Positions 62,902-64,000 of a stretch of 64,000 bases of DNA are shown one piece after another (position 1 is the first letter of the stretch; each line of letters starts with the position of its first letter). The stretch is from NCBI RefSeq assembly GCF_022808675.1, contig NZ_JAKZKV010000006.1, positions 62,001-126,000 of the forward strand, given 5' to 3'. Both the position numbers and the translations under genes were made by a program. The notes beneath the pieces are model-generated. The model was not told the origin of the DNA. It worked only from the letters and a program-made list of their open reading frames with translations, and did not search any database. This stretch comes from Parabacteroides sp. FAFU027 (GTDB lineage Bacteria; Bacteroidota; Bacteroidia; Bacteroidales; UBA7332).

Positions 62902-63783
62902 CTATTTACTCTTTTTCATTGTGGGTCGATAAGGCTCCACCCAGACATACTTTTTGCCATCAGGAGTGAATTTTATTTTGTCAGTATTGATTGCCGCGAT
63001 CTGACTTTTCAAATGCTCAGCATCGTCAATCATTCGTTGGATTTTTTCGGAAGGTTTGAATATGGCAAAATAAGAACTTGGGAAATAACCTTTGTAGAAA
63101 ATATATTGAACCTCTTCGCACCAGAGCTCCATCAGTAATTGGGCGCATAATTGAGCTTTTCGGGGAGCGTTGGGTGTCTCGATGCAATATTTGATACATT
63201 TAGCATCTTTCTTGTTGGGATCAATCCTGTCCATCATGTGAATGCCTGGGTGATCGGGATACTTTTCCATCATGATCTTTTTGTCCTTGCCGGGTTCACC
63301 TTCTTTGGTTTCGCAATTCCCAAAACGCATAAAAGCGCCCAGTAGATAGGACAGTTTCTGCTTCTCCGTCTTCAGCATCTCTTGCCTCAGATCACCGGAA
63401 TAAATGGTATCTCCTTTAAGCGTTTTGTTCCAGGAAGGTTTGTAGTCGAAATACTTGTCGATAGCCGCAGATAAAGCAGCTGAATACAACTTTATTCCTT
63501 TGGGAGCTCCGTTGTTTACAAGAAATATATCAGGACAATCCGTACTAAAAAGAGAGTCGATAAAAAGAGCTTGCCCTAATTGACCCTTTAGGTAAACATC
63601 TACCCGGTGATAGTTGAAACCGTCAACGCCAGGCTTGAATACCCGCTGGTACCCCATATATTCATCCAGCATTCCTAAGAGAAAACTTTCTTTGTCATAC
63701 TTTTCCGAATCAAATTGCGCTTTCGACAACAAACTGCAAACCAGAAATGCTGCAAGACATAAATAACGATTGAGATAGCACAT
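62902..63783 (-). CDS. Exported protein of unknown function
   Basis: The protein has 293 residues with a signal peptide (YLCLAAFLVCSLLSKA, cleaved before QFDSEK). The mature part is mixed alpha/beta with landmarks LGMLDEYMGYQRVFKPGVDG, DIFLVNNGAPKGIKLYSAAL and CAQLLMELWCEEVQYIFYKG. It has four or five cysteines and no recognised motif. It is in the same direction as the S41 fusion gene but separated from it by the nested repeat, so an operon is doubtful. Confidence 0.6.
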   Translation of the reverse strand: MCYLNRYLCLAAFLVCSLLSKAQFDSEKYDKESFLLGMLDEYMGYQRVFKPGVDGFNYHRVDVYLKGQLGQALFIDSLFSTDCPDIFLVNNGAPKGIKLYSAALSAAIDKYFDYKPSWNKTLKGDTIYSGDLRQEMLKTEKQKLSYLLGAFMRFGNCETKEGEPGKDKKIMMEKYPDHPGIHMMDRIDPNKKDAKCIKYCIETPNAPRKAQLCAQLLMELWCEEVQYIFYKGYFPSSYFAIFKPSEKIQRMIDDAEHLKSQIAAINTDKIKFTPDGKKYVWVEPYRPTMKKSK

Positions 63784-63830
63784 AATATTTTGTTTTAGAT
63801 GTGTTTGAATTTAATGGATTGTGTGTGGTT

Positions 63831-63863
63831 AGACCTAACAGGTTTTCAAAACCTGTTAGGTCT
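63831..63863. repeat. Perfect REP-like palindrome
   Basis: AGACCTAACAGGTTTT and AAAACCTGTTAGGTCT are perfect 16-bp arms around a single C. The core is shared with 21708-21736 and with a half copy at 60431-60441. No gene is seen in the remaining bases to 64000. Confidence 0.85.
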
Positions 63864-64000
63864 GATTCGCAAGAAAACAAGACGGGGATAGTGTGTAATA
63901 GTTTTCATGGTAAAAAGTATTTATTATAGCGGCTATGTAAAAAGATGAACTAAGGATTAAAAATGCTTCATCATGAGTTGTTTTATTATGAATATTTCAC

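Overview
The window looks like chromosome from a Bacteroidota species of the order Bacteroidales, probably a free-living or environmental relative of Paludibacter or Dysgonomonas; the species cannot be fixed from this sequence. The evidence is two SusC/SusD pairs, C-terminal tails of the type IX secretion system (T9SS) on two exported proteins, TAnnTTTG-type -7 promoter elements, A-rich leaders instead of Shine-Dalgarno sites, and a Bacteroidota-type HU protein. There is no rRNA, one tRNA (Pro, CGG), no CRISPR array and no intact transposase.

Positions 1-14623 are a surface polysaccharide (capsule or O-antigen-like) locus on the + strand. It starts inside a dTDP-sugar 3,4-ketoisomerase gene. 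It continues with a GNAT acyltransferase, a dedicated acyl carrier protein, a KAS III-like enzyme and a sugar aminotransferase, which together suggest an N-acylated 3-amino-3,6-dideoxy sugar. Then come a Wzx flippase, several glycosyltransferases, left-handed beta-helix acyltransferases and a Wzy-like polymerase. The DNA up to 12652 is clearly AT-richer than what follows. The WecG/TagA and initiating phosphoglycosyltransferase genes after it have the composition of the rest of the window. This fits an exchangeable serotype cassette beside conserved genes.

Positions 14624-22590 hold housekeeping genes (an AAA/DUF4143 ATPase, carA and carB) separated by repeat-rich spacers: REP-like palindromes, inverted-repeat elements and a MITE-like element with flanking direct repeats.

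Positions 22596-42476 are the most distinctive block: fasciclin lipoprotein, SusC, SusD, two more fasciclin lipoproteins, a second SusC and a second SusD, then a separate gene for a T9SS-secreted passenger-like protein. No glycoside hydrolase is present, so this is not a standard polysaccharide-utilization locus. A 65-bp promoter module with fixed internal spacing precedes both the operon and the T9SS gene. A 94-bp leader is duplicated inside the operon and can pair with the start codon it precedes.

Positions 42477-49365 contain a 21-bp minisatellite, then a minus-strand group (7TM-HD phosphohydrolase overlapping a low-molecular-weight tyrosine phosphatase gene, priA, and an outer-membrane barrel) and the tRNA. 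Positions 49494-55250 hold a small membrane protein with a LytS-like kinase and LytTR regulator, then a type I pullulanase and an SLC45-like sugar transporter for alpha-glucan use. Positions 55388-64000 hold an HU-like protein with a 23-bp-spaced palindrome array upstream, small membrane and cysteine-rich proteins, a T9SS cargo protein, a thioredoxin-fold protein, a second 21-bp minisatellite, an M23-like/ricin/S41 fusion and an exported protein of unknown function.
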